64,000 bases of DNA from Streptomyces sp. NBC_01341 (GCF_035946055.1 NZ_CP108364.1:3844001-3908000); one strand, 5' to 3'. Shown: positions 8,203 through 16,951, counted from the stretch's first letter. Program-made: numbers and translations. The notes: a model not told the origin generated them from the sequence alone.

Positions 8203-9078
8203 ATGACCGCGTATGACGCCATCGTTCTTGCCGGGGGAGCCGCGAAGCGGCTCGGGGGGGCCGACAAGCCGGGCCTTCGTGTGGGCGGCCGTGCCCTGCT
8301 CGACCGGGTTCTCGCCGTCTGCGCCGACGCCGGTTCCACGGTGGTGGTCGGTGGCCGGAGGCCGACCACGCGTCCCGTCACATGGACGCGTGAAGTACCC
8401 GAGGGGGGAGGCCCGTTGGCGGCGCTGGGTGCCGGGGTCAGGGAGACCGCGGCGGCGAACGTTCTGGTGCTCTCCGCGGATCTGCCTTTTCTGGCGGAGA
8501 CGACGGTCCGTTCGTTGCTGACCGCGGCCGGGGCAGGCGCCCGGGAGGGCGCGTTGTGCACGGATCCGGACGGCCGGGACCAGCCGCTGGTCGCCGTCTA
8601 CCGTGCCGAGCCGCTGCGACGCGAGCTGGCCCTGCTCGCCACGGAGTACGGCAGCCTCGCGGGCCTTCCGCTGCGCCTGCTGACGGCTGAACTGGACCTG
8701 GCCCGGGTGGAGGCGGGACCGCTCGCCTCTTTCGACTGCGACACCTGGGAAGACATTGCTGCCGCCAGAGCGCGGATCAGGGAGCATGGGACCGTGCTGG
8801 ACGAATGGATCACCGCAGTCAAGAACGAGCTGGGCATCGACCTCGACGTCGACACCGGCGCCCTCCTCGACCTCGCTCGTGACGCCGCGCACGGCGTCGC
8901 CCGGCCCGCCGCGCCCCTGACCACGTTCCTGGTGGGATACGCGGCGGCCATGGCGAGCAGCGGCAAGAGCCCTGAGGCCGCTGCGGAAGCAGTGGCGGAG
9001 GCCTCCCGCAAGGCCGCGGCCCTCGCGCTCCGGTGGGAGGAAGAGGCGGCACCGGGCAGCGAGCCCGCGACGCCATGA
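8203..9078 (+). CDS. Molybdenum cofactor guanylyltransferase (MobA-like) fused to DUF6457
   Basis: 291 residues. Residues 1-195 are a nucleotidyltransferase with the MobA P-loop-like LAGGAAKRLGGADKP (Lys for the substrate) and LSADLPFL metal-binding Asp; it should attach GMP to molybdopterin. Residues ~205-275 (VLDEWITAVKNELGIDLD, PLTTFLVGYAAA) match DUF6457, a small helical domain often found with Mo-cofactor genes in actinomycetes. ATG 8203 has no Shine-Dalgarno, but CATACT 8190-8195 could be a -10 box giving a leaderless mRNA. The stop overlaps the next ATG. Confidence 0.85.
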   Translation: MTAYDAIVLAGGAAKRLGGADKPGLRVGGRALLDRVLAVCADAGSTVVVGGRRPTTRPVTWTREVPEGGGPLAALGAGVRETAAANVLVLSADLPFLAETTVRSLLTAAGAGAREGALCTDPDGRDQPLVAVYRAEPLRRELALLATEYGSLAGLPLRLLTAELDLARVEAGPLASFDCDTWEDIAAARARIREHGTVLDEWITAVKNELGIDLDVDTGALLDLARDAAHGVARPAAPLTTFLVGYAAAMASSGKSPEAAAEAVAEASRKAAALALRWEEEAAPGSEPATP

Positions 9079-10994
9079 CGCCGCAGGACGGCGATGCCGG
9101 GCGGACCCGTGGTGCCCGCCCGACGCAGGACGGCGACGCCGGGCGGACCTCTGGCTCCCGCCCGGCGCAGGCGGATCGAGCGGTTCGAGCGGACCGTACG
9201 GCGCGGACCGAACGGACGCCAGGGGAGGAGCGGGCCTCCCGGGAGGAACGGGACGCCGAGGAGGAGCGTGCCGTTGCGCAGGCACTCGCCCTCGTAGCCC
9301 GGCGTCCGCAGGCGGCTCACCCGGTGTCGGCCTGCTCCGGCCATGAGGCGCAGCCCTCGGACCGTTCGCGCGACGCGGTTCCGGTGCCTGCCCCGGCCGA
9401 ACGGGGCGGGAGTTCCGCCGCCCCTCCCCCGAGCGCCCCGACCCCCGGCGACGCGACCCCGGGCGATTCACCCCGAGGCGGCCGCGCTACCTCCAGGGGA
9501 ACAGTCCCCGGAGCGACGGCCTCCGGACCAACGGCCCCCAGTACGGAGGCTCCCAGGACACCGGCTTCCGGCGCTCACGCTCCCAGTACACCGGTCTCAA
9601 GCGCTCAGGACTCGGGCTCGTCGAAGCCGACCACGCCGAGCAGGCAGGCGGCCGGGCCGGACACGGCGGACCCCGAGGACTGGGATCCCGCCGGCCCGGA
9701 CTCCTCGGCCCTTGGCACCACGTACCGCCGCGTGTCGCCGCCGGCACGCGGGGCGGCAGCCTTGTCCAAGGCTCACCGGACCCGGGCCACACCCTGGGCC
9801 GAGGCACGTGCCCTGGCCGAGCGTCTGGGCCGGGCTGCCCCGCTGGCCGCCCATCGACTGCCGCTGGACCGTGCCCTGGGGCACGTCCTGGCGGAGCGCG
9901 TCGTCGCGCTCACCGACCTGCCGCCGTTCGACACCTCGGCCATGGACGGCTGGGTCGTCGCAGGACCAGGGCCGTGGACCGTACAGGAGGGCGCAGGGCT
10001 GCTCGCCGGGCGTGGAGCCGTCGAGCGGTTGCCCGACGGTGAGGCGTCCAGGATTGCCACGGGTGCCCGCATCCCCTCCGACGCCACGGCCGTGATCCGC
10101 AGTGAGCACGCACACGCCGACGAGGCCAAGGGACTGCTGCACGCGACCCGCGATGTCGTACCGGGGCAGGACATCCGGCCCCGGGGCCAGGAGTGCCGTT
10201 CCGGTGACGAGCTCCTGCCCGTCGGAACGGTGGTGACCCCGCCCGTGCTCGGCCTGGCAGCTGCTGCGGGATATGACGCCCTCGTCGCCGTGCCCCGGCC
10301 CCGCGTGGACGTTTTCGTGCTCGGTGACGAACTCCTCACCGCGGGTCTTCCGCGCGAAGGACTCATCCGGGATGCCCTCGGCCCCATGCTCGCTCCCTGG
10401 CTCCGCGCCCTGGGAGCAGAGGTCGCCGAGCCCCTGCGGCTGGGGGACGACGCCGAGGCACTGCACCGCGCACTCGTCTCCTCGGACGCCGACCTGATCC
10501 TCACCACGGGCGGTACGGCTGCCGGGCCCGTGGATCACGTCCACCCGGTCCTGGCCCGGATGGGGGCCGAGCTCCTCGTCGACGGGGTGGCCGTACGCCC
10601 TGGTCATCCCATGCTTCTGGCACGGCTCGCCGAGCAGGGACCGTGTCTGGTCGGCCTGCCGGGCAACCCTCTTGCCGCAGTATCCGGATTGCTGACCCTG
10701 GCCGAGCCGCTCCTCCGGGGTATCGCCGGCCGGACCGCCCAGGACGCCTACCGTGCGCCGGTGCACGAAGAGGTGCACGGACACCCGCACGACACCCGGC
10801 TGATCCCGGTGGTCCACCGTGACGACAGCGTTCTTCCCCTGCACTACAACGGCCCGGCCATGCTGCGTGGGATCGCCGCCGCGGACGGGCTGGCCGTGGT
10901 GCCGCCCGGCGGGGTACGGTCCGGCACCGAGGTGGAGATCCTCGATCTACCGTGGGCCTCGGCGTCGCCGTGGACGGAAGGGTGTTTCACGTGA
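9075..10994 (+). CDS. MoeA-like molybdopterin molybdenumtransferase with long disordered N-terminus
   Basis: 639 residues, about 230 longer than usual MoeA. Residues 1-~235 are low-complexity, rich in Arg, Ala, Pro, Ser and Thr, and begin with two 14-residue repeats (QDGDAGRT units). The MoeA core follows: PLDRALGHVLAERVVA, the signature PPFDTSAMDGW near 295, TGARIPSDATAVIRSE, then the MogA-like domain with TTGGTAAG near 475 and GLPGNPLAAV. MoeA inserts molybdate into adenylated molybdopterin. ATG 9075 overlaps the MobA stop (ATGA). A start further inside, nearer the core, cannot be excluded, but the reading frame and codon use stay coding-like through the extension. Confidence 0.85.
   Translation: MTPQDGDAGRTRGARPTQDGDAGRTSGSRPAQADRAVRADRTARTERTPGEERASREERDAEEERAVAQALALVARRPQAAHPVSACSGHEAQPSDRSRDAVPVPAPAERGGSSAAPPPSAPTPGDATPGDSPRGGRATSRGTVPGATASGPTAPSTEAPRTPASGAHAPSTPVSSAQDSGSSKPTTPSRQAAGPDTADPEDWDPAGPDSSALGTTYRRVSPPARGAAALSKAHRTRATPWAEARALAERLGRAAPLAAHRLPLDRALGHVLAERVVALTDLPPFDTSAMDGWVVAGPGPWTVQEGAGLLAGRGAVERLPDGEASRIATGARIPSDATAVIRSEHAHADEAKGLLHATRDVVPGQDIRPRGQECRSGDELLPVGTVVTPPVLGLAAAAGYDALVAVPRPRVDVFVLGDELLTAGLPREGLIRDALGPMLAPWLRALGAEVAEPLRLGDDAEALHRALVSSDADLILTTGGTAAGPVDHVHPVLARMGAELLVDGVAVRPGHPMLLARLAEQGPCLVGLPGNPLAAVSGLLTLAEPLLRGIAGRTAQDAYRAPVHEEVHGHPHDTRLIPVVHRDDSVLPLHYNGPAMLRGIAAADGLAVVPPGGVRSGTEVEILDLPWASASPWTEGCFT
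9082..9165 (+). repeat. 42-bp tandem repeat in the moeA-like 5' end
   Basis: Two copies of a 42-base unit starting CGCAGGACGGCGA, at 9082 and 9124, encode the two 14-residue QDGDAGRT repeats. A third partial copy begins at 9166. Confidence 0.75.
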
Positions 10995-10997
10995 AAC
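10984..10997. other. parS site (ParB-binding), perfect
   Basis: GTTTCACGTGAAAC matches the 14-bp Streptomyces parS consensus exactly. It covers the stop of the moeA-like gene and the GTG start of the channel gene. ParB is known to load at such sites clustered around oriC and segregate chromosomes during sporulation. Confidence 0.85.
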
Positions 10998-12094
10998 TTC
11001 CCGGCCAGGACGCGATGGCCAGGCGTGCAGACGAACACGTCGTACCGACCCGGGTGCTTCTGCCCCGTCGGGTGATCGACAGGCCGTTGCGCCAGGTGGC
11101 CAAGCGGCTGGCGATGGCTTTGACCGTGCTGGCTCTGACGGTCTTCATCGTCTGGGCCGACCGCAGCGGCTACCACGACAACGCGGACGGCAAAGTCGAC
11201 TTCCTCGACGCCGTCTACTACGCGACGGTGACGCTGTCGACGACCGGGTACGGCGACATCGTTCCCTACAGCGATCCGGCGCGGCTGGTCAACGTCATCC
11301 TGGTGACGCCGCTGCGCGTGCTCTTCCTGATCATCCTGGTCGGCACCACTCTCGAGGTCCTGACGGAGCGGACCCGGGAGGACTTCCGGCTGAAGCGTTG
11401 GAGAAGCAACTTGCGTGAACACACCGTCGTCGTCGGCTTCGGCACGAAGGGACGCTCAGCGATCCAGACGCTGTGTGCCACCGGCTTGAAGAAGGACCAG
11501 ATCGTCGTCGTCGATCCCGCCGGCAAGGTGATCGAAGCGGCCAATGCCGAAGGTTACGTCGGCGTGTTGGGCGATGCGACGCGCAGCGATGTGCTGCTGC
11601 GGGCCGAGGTCCAGAAGGCCCGGCAGATCATAATCGCCACCCAGCGGGACGACACCGCGGTGCTGGTCGCGCTGACGGCCCGGCAGCTCAACCGAGGTGC
11701 GAAGATCGTTGCCGCCGTGCGTGAGGAGGAGAACGCGCCGCTGCTCAAGCAGTCCGGGGCCGACGCCGTGATCACCAGCGCGAGTGCCGCCGGCCGGCTG
11801 CTGGGCCTGTCCGTGCTGAGTCCGAGTGCGGGCACGGTGATGGAGGACCTCATCCAGCAGGGCAGCGGGCTCGATCTGGTCGAGCGGCCGGTCATAAAGT
11901 CCGAGGTGGGCAAGAACGTTCGCGAGACGGATGACCTGGTGGTCAGCGTCCTGCGGGGCCACAGGCTGATCGGGTACGACGATCCGGCCGCCAGCCCGCT
12001 TCAGCTCACGGACCGGGTGATCACGATCGTGCGCGCCACACCGATCCACGTCCAGCAGACGGTTCACCCTCCGCAGTCCGGGTCGCGGACATAG
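10991..12094 (+). CDS. Potassium channel family protein with TrkA-N (RCK) domain
   Basis: 367 residues. Two transmembrane helices flank a pore loop with the K+ selectivity filter TTGYGD near residue 80. A cytosolic RCK domain follows: Rossmann-like TVVVGFGTKGRSAI near 140 and the Asp-containing strand IVVVDPAG, ending in a TrkA-C-like region. It should be a K+ channel gated by nucleotide or ion binding. GTG 10991 overlaps the upstream stop by 4 bases; GTG 10952 lies inside the moeA-like gene and is less likely. Its coupling to Mo-cofactor genes is unexplained. Confidence 0.87.
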   Translation: MKLPGQDAMARRADEHVVPTRVLLPRRVIDRPLRQVAKRLAMALTVLALTVFIVWADRSGYHDNADGKVDFLDAVYYATVTLSTTGYGDIVPYSDPARLVNVILVTPLRVLFLIILVGTTLEVLTERTREDFRLKRWRSNLREHTVVVGFGTKGRSAIQTLCATGLKKDQIVVVDPAGKVIEAANAEGYVGVLGDATRSDVLLRAEVQKARQIIIATQRDDTAVLVALTARQLNRGAKIVAAVREEENAPLLKQSGADAVITSASAAGRLLGLSVLSPSAGTVMEDLIQQGSGLDLVERPVIKSEVGKNVRETDDLVVSVLRGHRLIGYDDPAASPLQLTDRVITIVRATPIHVQQTVHPPQSGSRT

Positions 12095-12202
12095 GACCAC
12101 GGCGTACGGATCGGCCCGGGTGGAGGGGCTGTACGAACGTGCCGGCCGCGTCTTCCGGAGGGCGGTGCACGGACGCCGGCCGGGGAGCCGCCGTACGGAA
12201 AG

Positions 12203-12245
12203 CGGCCCGCGCGGCCGTACGGGGAGGCCGGCCCGCGCGGCCGTA
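12203..12245. repeat. 17-bp direct repeat between genes
   Basis: CGGCCCGCGCGGCCGTA occurs at 12203-12219 and 12229-12245 in the 227-bp gap after the channel gene. Each copy has CCGCGCGG symmetry, so both can also fold; it may act as terminator. Confidence 0.4.
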
Positions 12246-12321
12246 AGACGTACAAGCCCTCGCACACGGCGCGGACGGCTCCGCCCCCGCCCGGGCGTCC
12301 TCACGGAGTAGCCTCGCGGCC

Positions 12322-13308
12322 ATGTATGCGATCACGATCCCCGAACCAGGCGGTCCCGAAGCGCTCGTATGGGCCGAGGTCCCCGAACCCGTGCCCGGCG
12401 ATGGTGAAGTCCTCGTCGAGGTCGTGTCCAGCGCGGTCAACCGCGCCGATGTCCTCCAGCGGCAGGGCTTCTACAACCCGCCGCCCGGCGCGTCACCCTA
12501 TCCGGGCCTGGAGTGCGCGGGCCGCGTCCTGGCACTCGGCCCCGGCGTGTCCGGATGGTCCGTGGGCGACGAGGTCTGCGGGCTGCTGGCGGGGGGCGGA
12601 TACGCGGAAAAGGTCGCTGTGCCCGCCGGCCAGCTTCTTCCCGTTCCCGAGGGAGTGGACCTCGCGGAGGCCGCGGCGCTGCCCGAGGTGGCGGCGACGG
12701 TCTGGTCCAACGTCTTCATGGTGGCCCACCTGCGCCCCGGCGAGACCCTGCTGATCCACGGCGGGTCCAGCGGTATCGGCACCATGGCCATCCAGCTCGC
12801 CAAGGCCATCGGCGCGCGGGTCGCGGTCACAGCCGGCGGTCCCGAGAAACTGGCGCGCTGTCAGGAGCTCGGTGCCGACATCCTCATCGACTACCGCGAG
12901 CAGGACTTCGTCGACGAACTGCGCAAGGCGACCGACGGTGCGGGGGCCGACGTCATCCTCGACATCGTCGGAGCGAAGTACCTGGACCGTAACGTGCGGG
13001 CCCTGGCCGTGAACGGCCGCCTCGCGATCATCGGCCTGCAGGGCGGCGCCAAGGGCGAGCTGAACCTGGGTGCCCTGCTGAGCAAGCGGGCCGCCGTCAC
13101 GGCGACCTCATTGCGCTCCCGTCCGCTGGCGGAGAAGGCGGCGATCATCGCCGCCGTACGCGAGCACGTGTGGCCGCTGATCGCCGCGGAGGTCGTCCGG
13201 CCGGTGGTCGACCGCACGGTGCCGATGCCGGAGGCGGCGGAGGCTCACCGGCTGATGGAGTCCAGCAGCCACATCGGCAAGATCCTCCTGGCCGCGCCGA
13301 ACGCCTGA
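12322..13308 (+). CDS. NAD(P)H quinone oxidoreductase, zinc-type ADH fold, PIG3 family
   Basis: 328 residues of the medium-chain dehydrogenase fold without catalytic zinc ligands. Recognisable are the N-terminal NRADVLQRQGFYNPPPG and YPGLECAGRV, the NADPH-binding HGGSSGIGTMAIQLAKA near residue 150, and the C-terminal SSSHIGKILL. These match the PIG3/TP53I3 type of quinone oxidoreductase, which reduces quinones with NADPH in the cytoplasm. It stands alone between the channel gene and a hairpin. The physiological quinone is unknown. Confidence 0.88.
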   Translation: MYAITIPEPGGPEALVWAEVPEPVPGDGEVLVEVVSSAVNRADVLQRQGFYNPPPGASPYPGLECAGRVLALGPGVSGWSVGDEVCGLLAGGGYAEKVAVPAGQLLPVPEGVDLAEAAALPEVAATVWSNVFMVAHLRPGETLLIHGGSSGIGTMAIQLAKAIGARVAVTAGGPEKLARCQELGADILIDYREQDFVDELRKATDGAGADVILDIVGAKYLDRNVRALAVNGRLAIIGLQGGAKGELNLGALLSKRAAVTATSLRSRPLAEKAAIIAAVREHVWPLIAAEVVRPVVDRTVPMPEAAEAHRLMESSSHIGKILLAAPNA

Positions 13309-13440
13309 GGACGCCCCGGCACGGGCACCTGTGGACGCCGGTATCGACCCCTCCGGCGCCTGATGGAGCCAGGCCCCGTACGCCCGACGCGGAGCCCGGC
13401 GGTCCCGGCGGAGCTCAACGGCCCCGGCGTACAGGCATCC

Positions 13441-13471
13441 GGGCCCGGCACGCATCGCGTGTGCCGGGCCC
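13441..13471. terminator. Hairpin between convergent genes
   Basis: GGGCCCGGCAC and GTGCCGGGCCC form a perfect 11-bp stem with a 9-base loop, between the quinone reductase and bpa stops. Confidence 0.6.
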
Positions 13472-13504
13472 TGACGCGTACAGCGGTCGACGGTGGACCG
13501 AAGG

Positions 13505-14059
13505 CTAGAGGTACGGGCCGGAGCGCGCAGGGCCGTGGGGGTCGACGGCCGCTTCGTCGTCGTCGCCCCCGACGCCCGGAGGAAGGGCGCGGCGCATCTG
13601 TTCCAGCTGCGCACGCGCCGCCATCTGCTGGGCGAAGAGCGCCGTCTGGATGCCGTGGAAAAGGCCCTCCAACCAGCCGACCAGCTGGGCCTGCGCGATC
13701 CGCAGCTCGGCCTCGGAGGGTACGGACTCCTCGGTGAACGGCAGCGAAAGGCGCTCGAGCTCCTCCACGAGTTCCGGGGCCAGGCCGTCCTCAAGCTCCT
13801 TGACGGAGCTCGCGTGGATCTCCTTCAGCCGGACCCGGCTCGCCTCGTCGAGAGGAGCCGCCCTGACCTCTTCCAGAAGCTGTTTGATCATGCTGCCGAT
13901 GCGCATGACCTTGGCGGGCTGCTCGACCATCTCCGTCACCGGGACCTCGCGCGACTCGTCGCCGCCGGCCCCGGCGCCCCCGCCGATGGCCATTCCGTCC
14001 TGCCCCACCACGAGGACTTGGGGGTGCTCCTGCGACCGTTCATTCCTCGGCATCTCCAT
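13505..14059 (-). CDS. bpa: Bacterial proteasome activator (Bpa, DUF2587)
   Basis: 184 residues, mainly helical. Words such as MRIGSMIKQLLEEVRAAPLD, RLKEIHASSVKELE and LVGWLEGLFHGIQTALFAQQ match Bpa, an ATP-independent ring that opens the 20S proteasome. The C-terminus ends GPYL, equivalent to the C-terminal GQYL of mycobacterial Bpa that docks into proteasome pockets. The N-terminal 35 residues are Gly-rich and disordered. ATG 14059 is chosen because the family begins close to it, although its ribosome site is weak. Proteasome genes are not in the window. Confidence 0.87.
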   Translation of the reverse strand: MEMPRNERSQEHPQVLVVGQDGMAIGGGAGAGGDESREVPVTEMVEQPAKVMRIGSMIKQLLEEVRAAPLDEASRVRLKEIHASSVKELEDGLAPELVEELERLSLPFTEESVPSEAELRIAQAQLVGWLEGLFHGIQTALFAQQMAARAQLEQMRRALPPGVGGDDDEAAVDPHGPARSGPYL

Positions 14060-14162
14060 GACGCCATTGTCTCGCACACACGCCTCATCACATGGTGGTG
14101 CCCCCGGAAAGGGAAGATCACCCTCTTCGGGGACACCGGAACCACCGGTCAGCCGCCGGGGT

Positions 14163-14395
14163 TCATCCCGCGCGACGGGTCGCAGCCGCCCGGGTACCCG
14201 CGAAGGCGGCGGCGAGCAGCCCCGCCAGGACCGGAACCACCCGGGCCAGCAGGCCGATGGCCTCCCAGGGGTCGACCAGACGCAGTGCCACGGCAGGCAC
14301 GATGCCCGCCACTTGCCGAGCAGCACGCCCGTGAGCGCGACCACCAGGCACTGGAAACCGGAGAGTGAACGCCGTACACCTGGGGGTATGTCCAC
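14163..14395 (-). pseudogene. Small two-helix membrane protein interrupted by a frameshift
   Basis: A GTG at 14395 opens a frame giving IPPGVRRSLSGFQCLVV-LTGVLLGK, a hydrophobic helix. After about 14320 this frame turns hydrophilic and Cys/Trp-rich, while the neighbouring frame continues as AGIVPAVALRLVDPWEAIGL and then ARVVPVLAGLLAAAFAGTRA, ending at 14163. Joining the two across GGCAAGTGGCGGG by restoring one base gives a coherent ~77-residue protein with two membrane helices. I read this as a one-base deletion, either a real mutation or a sequencing error. No function recognised. Confidence 0.6.
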
Positions 14396-14451
14396 CGCGC
14401 CGAGCGTGGTGAGGTCGGCACCCGCCGTGTGCGGCCGCCTCGGGGCCTCGG

Positions 14452-15030
14452 TCAGGTCGTCCGGCGGATGCGGAACGCCAGGAACGCCAGGCCCATCCCG
14501 ACCAGTGCGATCCCGCTGCCCAGCGACACGTCCCGCACCTGCCGTACGGCCGCCACATCCAGCGCCCGCTTCTGCCTCGCCGTCTCGCCGGGCTTGGGAA
14601 ACGCGTCCGGCGGCGGCGTGAACTCGGGGACCCCGGCAGGGTCCGAGTCCGGTGGCATCTCGTCCGCCGCCGCCTCGGAGTCCGCGATCTCGACGGGCGA
14701 CAGTGAGCGCCCCGGCCGCGCCCGGCCCTCCCCGGCCTGCCGCCCGGCGAGCGGTGATTCCTCCGCGGAGGGGCCTTCGTCGGGAGTGGCCGAAGAGCGC
14801 GAGAACGCTACGGGCACCGCGCCTGCTCCGGACGCTCCGGAGGTCGTGGCCGTGCCGGGCCCGGGGAACGCCGCAGGCGCCGTGATCGCAGATCCCGGAC
14901 GGCCCCGGTGGGACGAGGAGGCGCCGTCGTGTGCGTGGGCCCAGGCGGGTGGCCCGAGCGCCGTCCCGACCGCCAGCACCAGACAGGCCACAAAGCGTGA
15001 CGGCCGTGAGACCAGGAGTCCTGGAGGCAT
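14452..15030 (-). CDS. Secreted protein with C-terminal membrane anchor, unknown function
   Basis: 192 residues. An N-terminal signal peptide (FVACLVLAVGTALGPPAWAHA) is followed by ~110 residues rich in Ala, Gly, Pro, Ser and acidic residues with no fold I recognise. One membrane helix (SLGSGIALVGMGLAFLAFRI) lies near residue 167, with a short basic tail RIRRTT. The layout resembles an envelope protein held by a C-terminal anchor, but there is no LPXTG motif. It precedes the broken small membrane protein in the same direction and may have formed an operon with it. Confidence 0.6.
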   Translation of the reverse strand: MPPGLLVSRPSRFVACLVLAVGTALGPPAWAHAHDGASSSHRGRPGSAITAPAAFPGPGTATTSGASGAGAVPVAFSRSSATPDEGPSAEESPLAGRQAGEGRARPGRSLSPVEIADSEAAADEMPPDSDPAGVPEFTPPPDAFPKPGETARQKRALDVAAVRQVRDVSLGSGIALVGMGLAFLAFRIRRTT

Positions 15031-15319
15031 GAGATCAGCGTCACATGTGCCGATATGTCCGGCATCTGGAGTGCGGCCAAAGGCCGCACGTCAACGAGCC
15101 CCGCACACGCTGACCGGCCTGAACGGCCCGGGGTGGTGGCGGGAAGCCATGGAGCAGCCCCGAGGGGCGCCGGTCCGCCCCGGCCGGATGCCCCGCGTGC
15201 AGTCGAAAGCCCGGCTCGTAGCCGGAACTCCGGACATCCGGAATCCATGGAGCCTGCAGGTCGGGACGGGAACATCGGGAGCCCGGCAGGTCGGCCCGGA
15301 CCGGCCGGGATCCCGCAGG

Positions 15320-16951
15320 TCAGGCCGGATCGCCCGTCGCGATACGCAGCTCGAAGTGGGCGCCACGCTCCGCCACTGCCGTCCCCGACGTCGGGAACTG
15401 GTCGATGACCTGGTCCTCGGCGTAGGTGTTGCCCTCGACCTTGACGACCTTGACCGTCCAACCGGCGGCTGCAGCACAGGACTTCGCGGAGATGATGTCC
15501 TTGTAGATGAAGTTCGGGGCCTGGACCTTCGCCGGGTCGTCGGTGTCCTCCGTGGCGTCGGTGCAGTCCTCGGTGTCCATCGTCCGGTTGCGCTCCGGCG
15601 GCTTGTGCTCGCCGGCCGCCGCGGACTCGCTGGAGCCGGGGTCACCGCCCTTGCCGTTCTCCGCGTCGCCGTCCATGTTGAGGAAGGCGATCAGTCCGCC
15701 GACCGCGACGAGGGCTACCACGATCGCGCCCACGACGACCGGCATGTTCCGGCCGGACCCGCCGCCCTGGCCCGTCGAGGTCTGCGGCGACATCGTGTAC
15801 GGAGGCGGGGTCCCGTGCCCCAGGTGGGCGGGTGCACCGTACTGCTGGGGCGCCGCCTGCGGGTAGCCGTAGCCCGGCGTGGGAGCGGGGGTCGGCGGGC
15901 CGTAGGGGCCGGGCTGGTGCTGCTGCGGGTGGGGCTGCGGCTGGTACGGCGTCTGCACGCTGTGCTGCGCCGGCGTGGCCTGGCCGACGGGCGGGAAGAC
16001 CGCCGAGCCGACTCCCGAGCCGCTGTTCGCCGGACCGCTGCCGCCGACGATCGCCGGGGCGCCGCCGGGGGCGCCCGCGCTGAGCAGGCGGGCGATCTCG
16101 TCCTGCATGGCCGCGGCACTGGGGAAGCGTTCGTTCGGGTTCTTCTTCAGCGCACGGGCGACCAGGGCGTCCATCGCGGGCGTGACCGACCGGTTGATGC
16201 TCGACGGTGCGCCCGGCTCCTCCTGGACATGCGCGTACGCGATGGCGAGCGGGGAGTCCGCGTCGAACGGCAGGCGCCCCGTCAGCAGTTGGAAGAGCAT
16301 GATGCCGACCGAGTACAGGTCGGAGCGGGCGTCGACGCCGCGGCCGAGTGCCTGCTCGGGGGAGAGGTACTGCGGGGTGCCGACGACCATGCCGGTCTGG
16401 GTCATCGAGGTGACGCCCGACTGCATGGCCCGGGCGATGCCGAAGTCCATGACCTTGACCACGCCGCGCTTGGTCATCATCACGTTGCCGGGCTTGATGT
16501 CGCGGTGGACCAGGCCCATCTCGTGGCTGGTCTCCAGGGCGGCCAGCACGTCGGCCGTCACCTTGAGCGCCTTGTCGGCCGGCATCGCGCCGAACTGCCG
16601 GATGTCCGCCTGGAGTACGGAGCCGAGCGGCTGCCCCTCGACGTACTCCATGACGATGTACGGCATCAGGGCGCCGCCGAGCTCGTCCTCGCCCGTGTCG
16701 AACACCGAGACGATGTTGGTGTGCTGGAGCTTGGCGACCGCCTGCGCCTCGCGCCTGAAACGCTCGCGGAAGGACTGCTCACGGCCCAGCTCGGTGTGCA
16801 GGGTCTTGATGGCGACCTGGCGGTCCAGGGCTGAGTCGTACGCGAGGTAGACGGACGCCATCCCGCCTTCGCCGAGCAGGTCGCGGAGCTGGTAGCGGCC
16901 GCCGGCCACGGAACCGCCCGCGTACCGCCCCTGTGCGCCGTCGTGGCTCAT
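15320..16951 (-). CDS. Membrane Ser/Thr protein kinase with one PASTA-like domain
   Basis: 543 residues. Hanks-type kinase domain ~20-285: GEGGMASVY loop, Lys49, HRDIKPGN at 149-156, DFG at 169-171, and TMTQ-type activation loop with GTPQYLSPEQ. A Pro/Gln/Tyr-rich linker (310-400), one helix at ~403-425, and an outer segment ending in a PASTA-like domain (~477-540, PNFIYKDI ... GTAVAERGAHFEL) that may sense peptidoglycan fragments. ATG 16951 is preferred: GAGGGGG lies 9 bases before it, but directly abuts the ATG at 16960. It is head-to-head with another kinase gene. Confidence 0.9.
   Translation of the reverse strand: MSHDGAQGRYAGGSVAGGRYQLRDLLGEGGMASVYLAYDSALDRQVAIKTLHTELGREQSFRERFRREAQAVAKLQHTNIVSVFDTGEDELGGALMPYIVMEYVEGQPLGSVLQADIRQFGAMPADKALKVTADVLAALETSHEMGLVHRDIKPGNVMMTKRGVVKVMDFGIARAMQSGVTSMTQTGMVVGTPQYLSPEQALGRGVDARSDLYSVGIMLFQLLTGRLPFDADSPLAIAYAHVQEEPGAPSSINRSVTPAMDALVARALKKNPNERFPSAAAMQDEIARLLSAGAPGGAPAIVGGSGPANSGSGVGSAVFPPVGQATPAQHSVQTPYQPQPHPQQHQPGPYGPPTPAPTPGYGYPQAAPQQYGAPAHLGHGTPPPYTMSPQTSTGQGGGSGRNMPVVVGAIVVALVAVGGLIAFLNMDGDAENGKGGDPGSSESAAAGEHKPPERNRTMDTEDCTDATEDTDDPAKVQAPNFIYKDIISAKSCAAAAGWTVKVVKVEGNTYAEDQVIDQFPTSGTAVAERGAHFELRIATGDPA

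Noticed and set aside
13331..13339. TGTGGACGC as another DnaA box
   Set aside because: Minus-strand GCGTCCACA breaks the pyrimidine rule at position 1; counted as background, like similar strings inside genes at 31792 and 39772.
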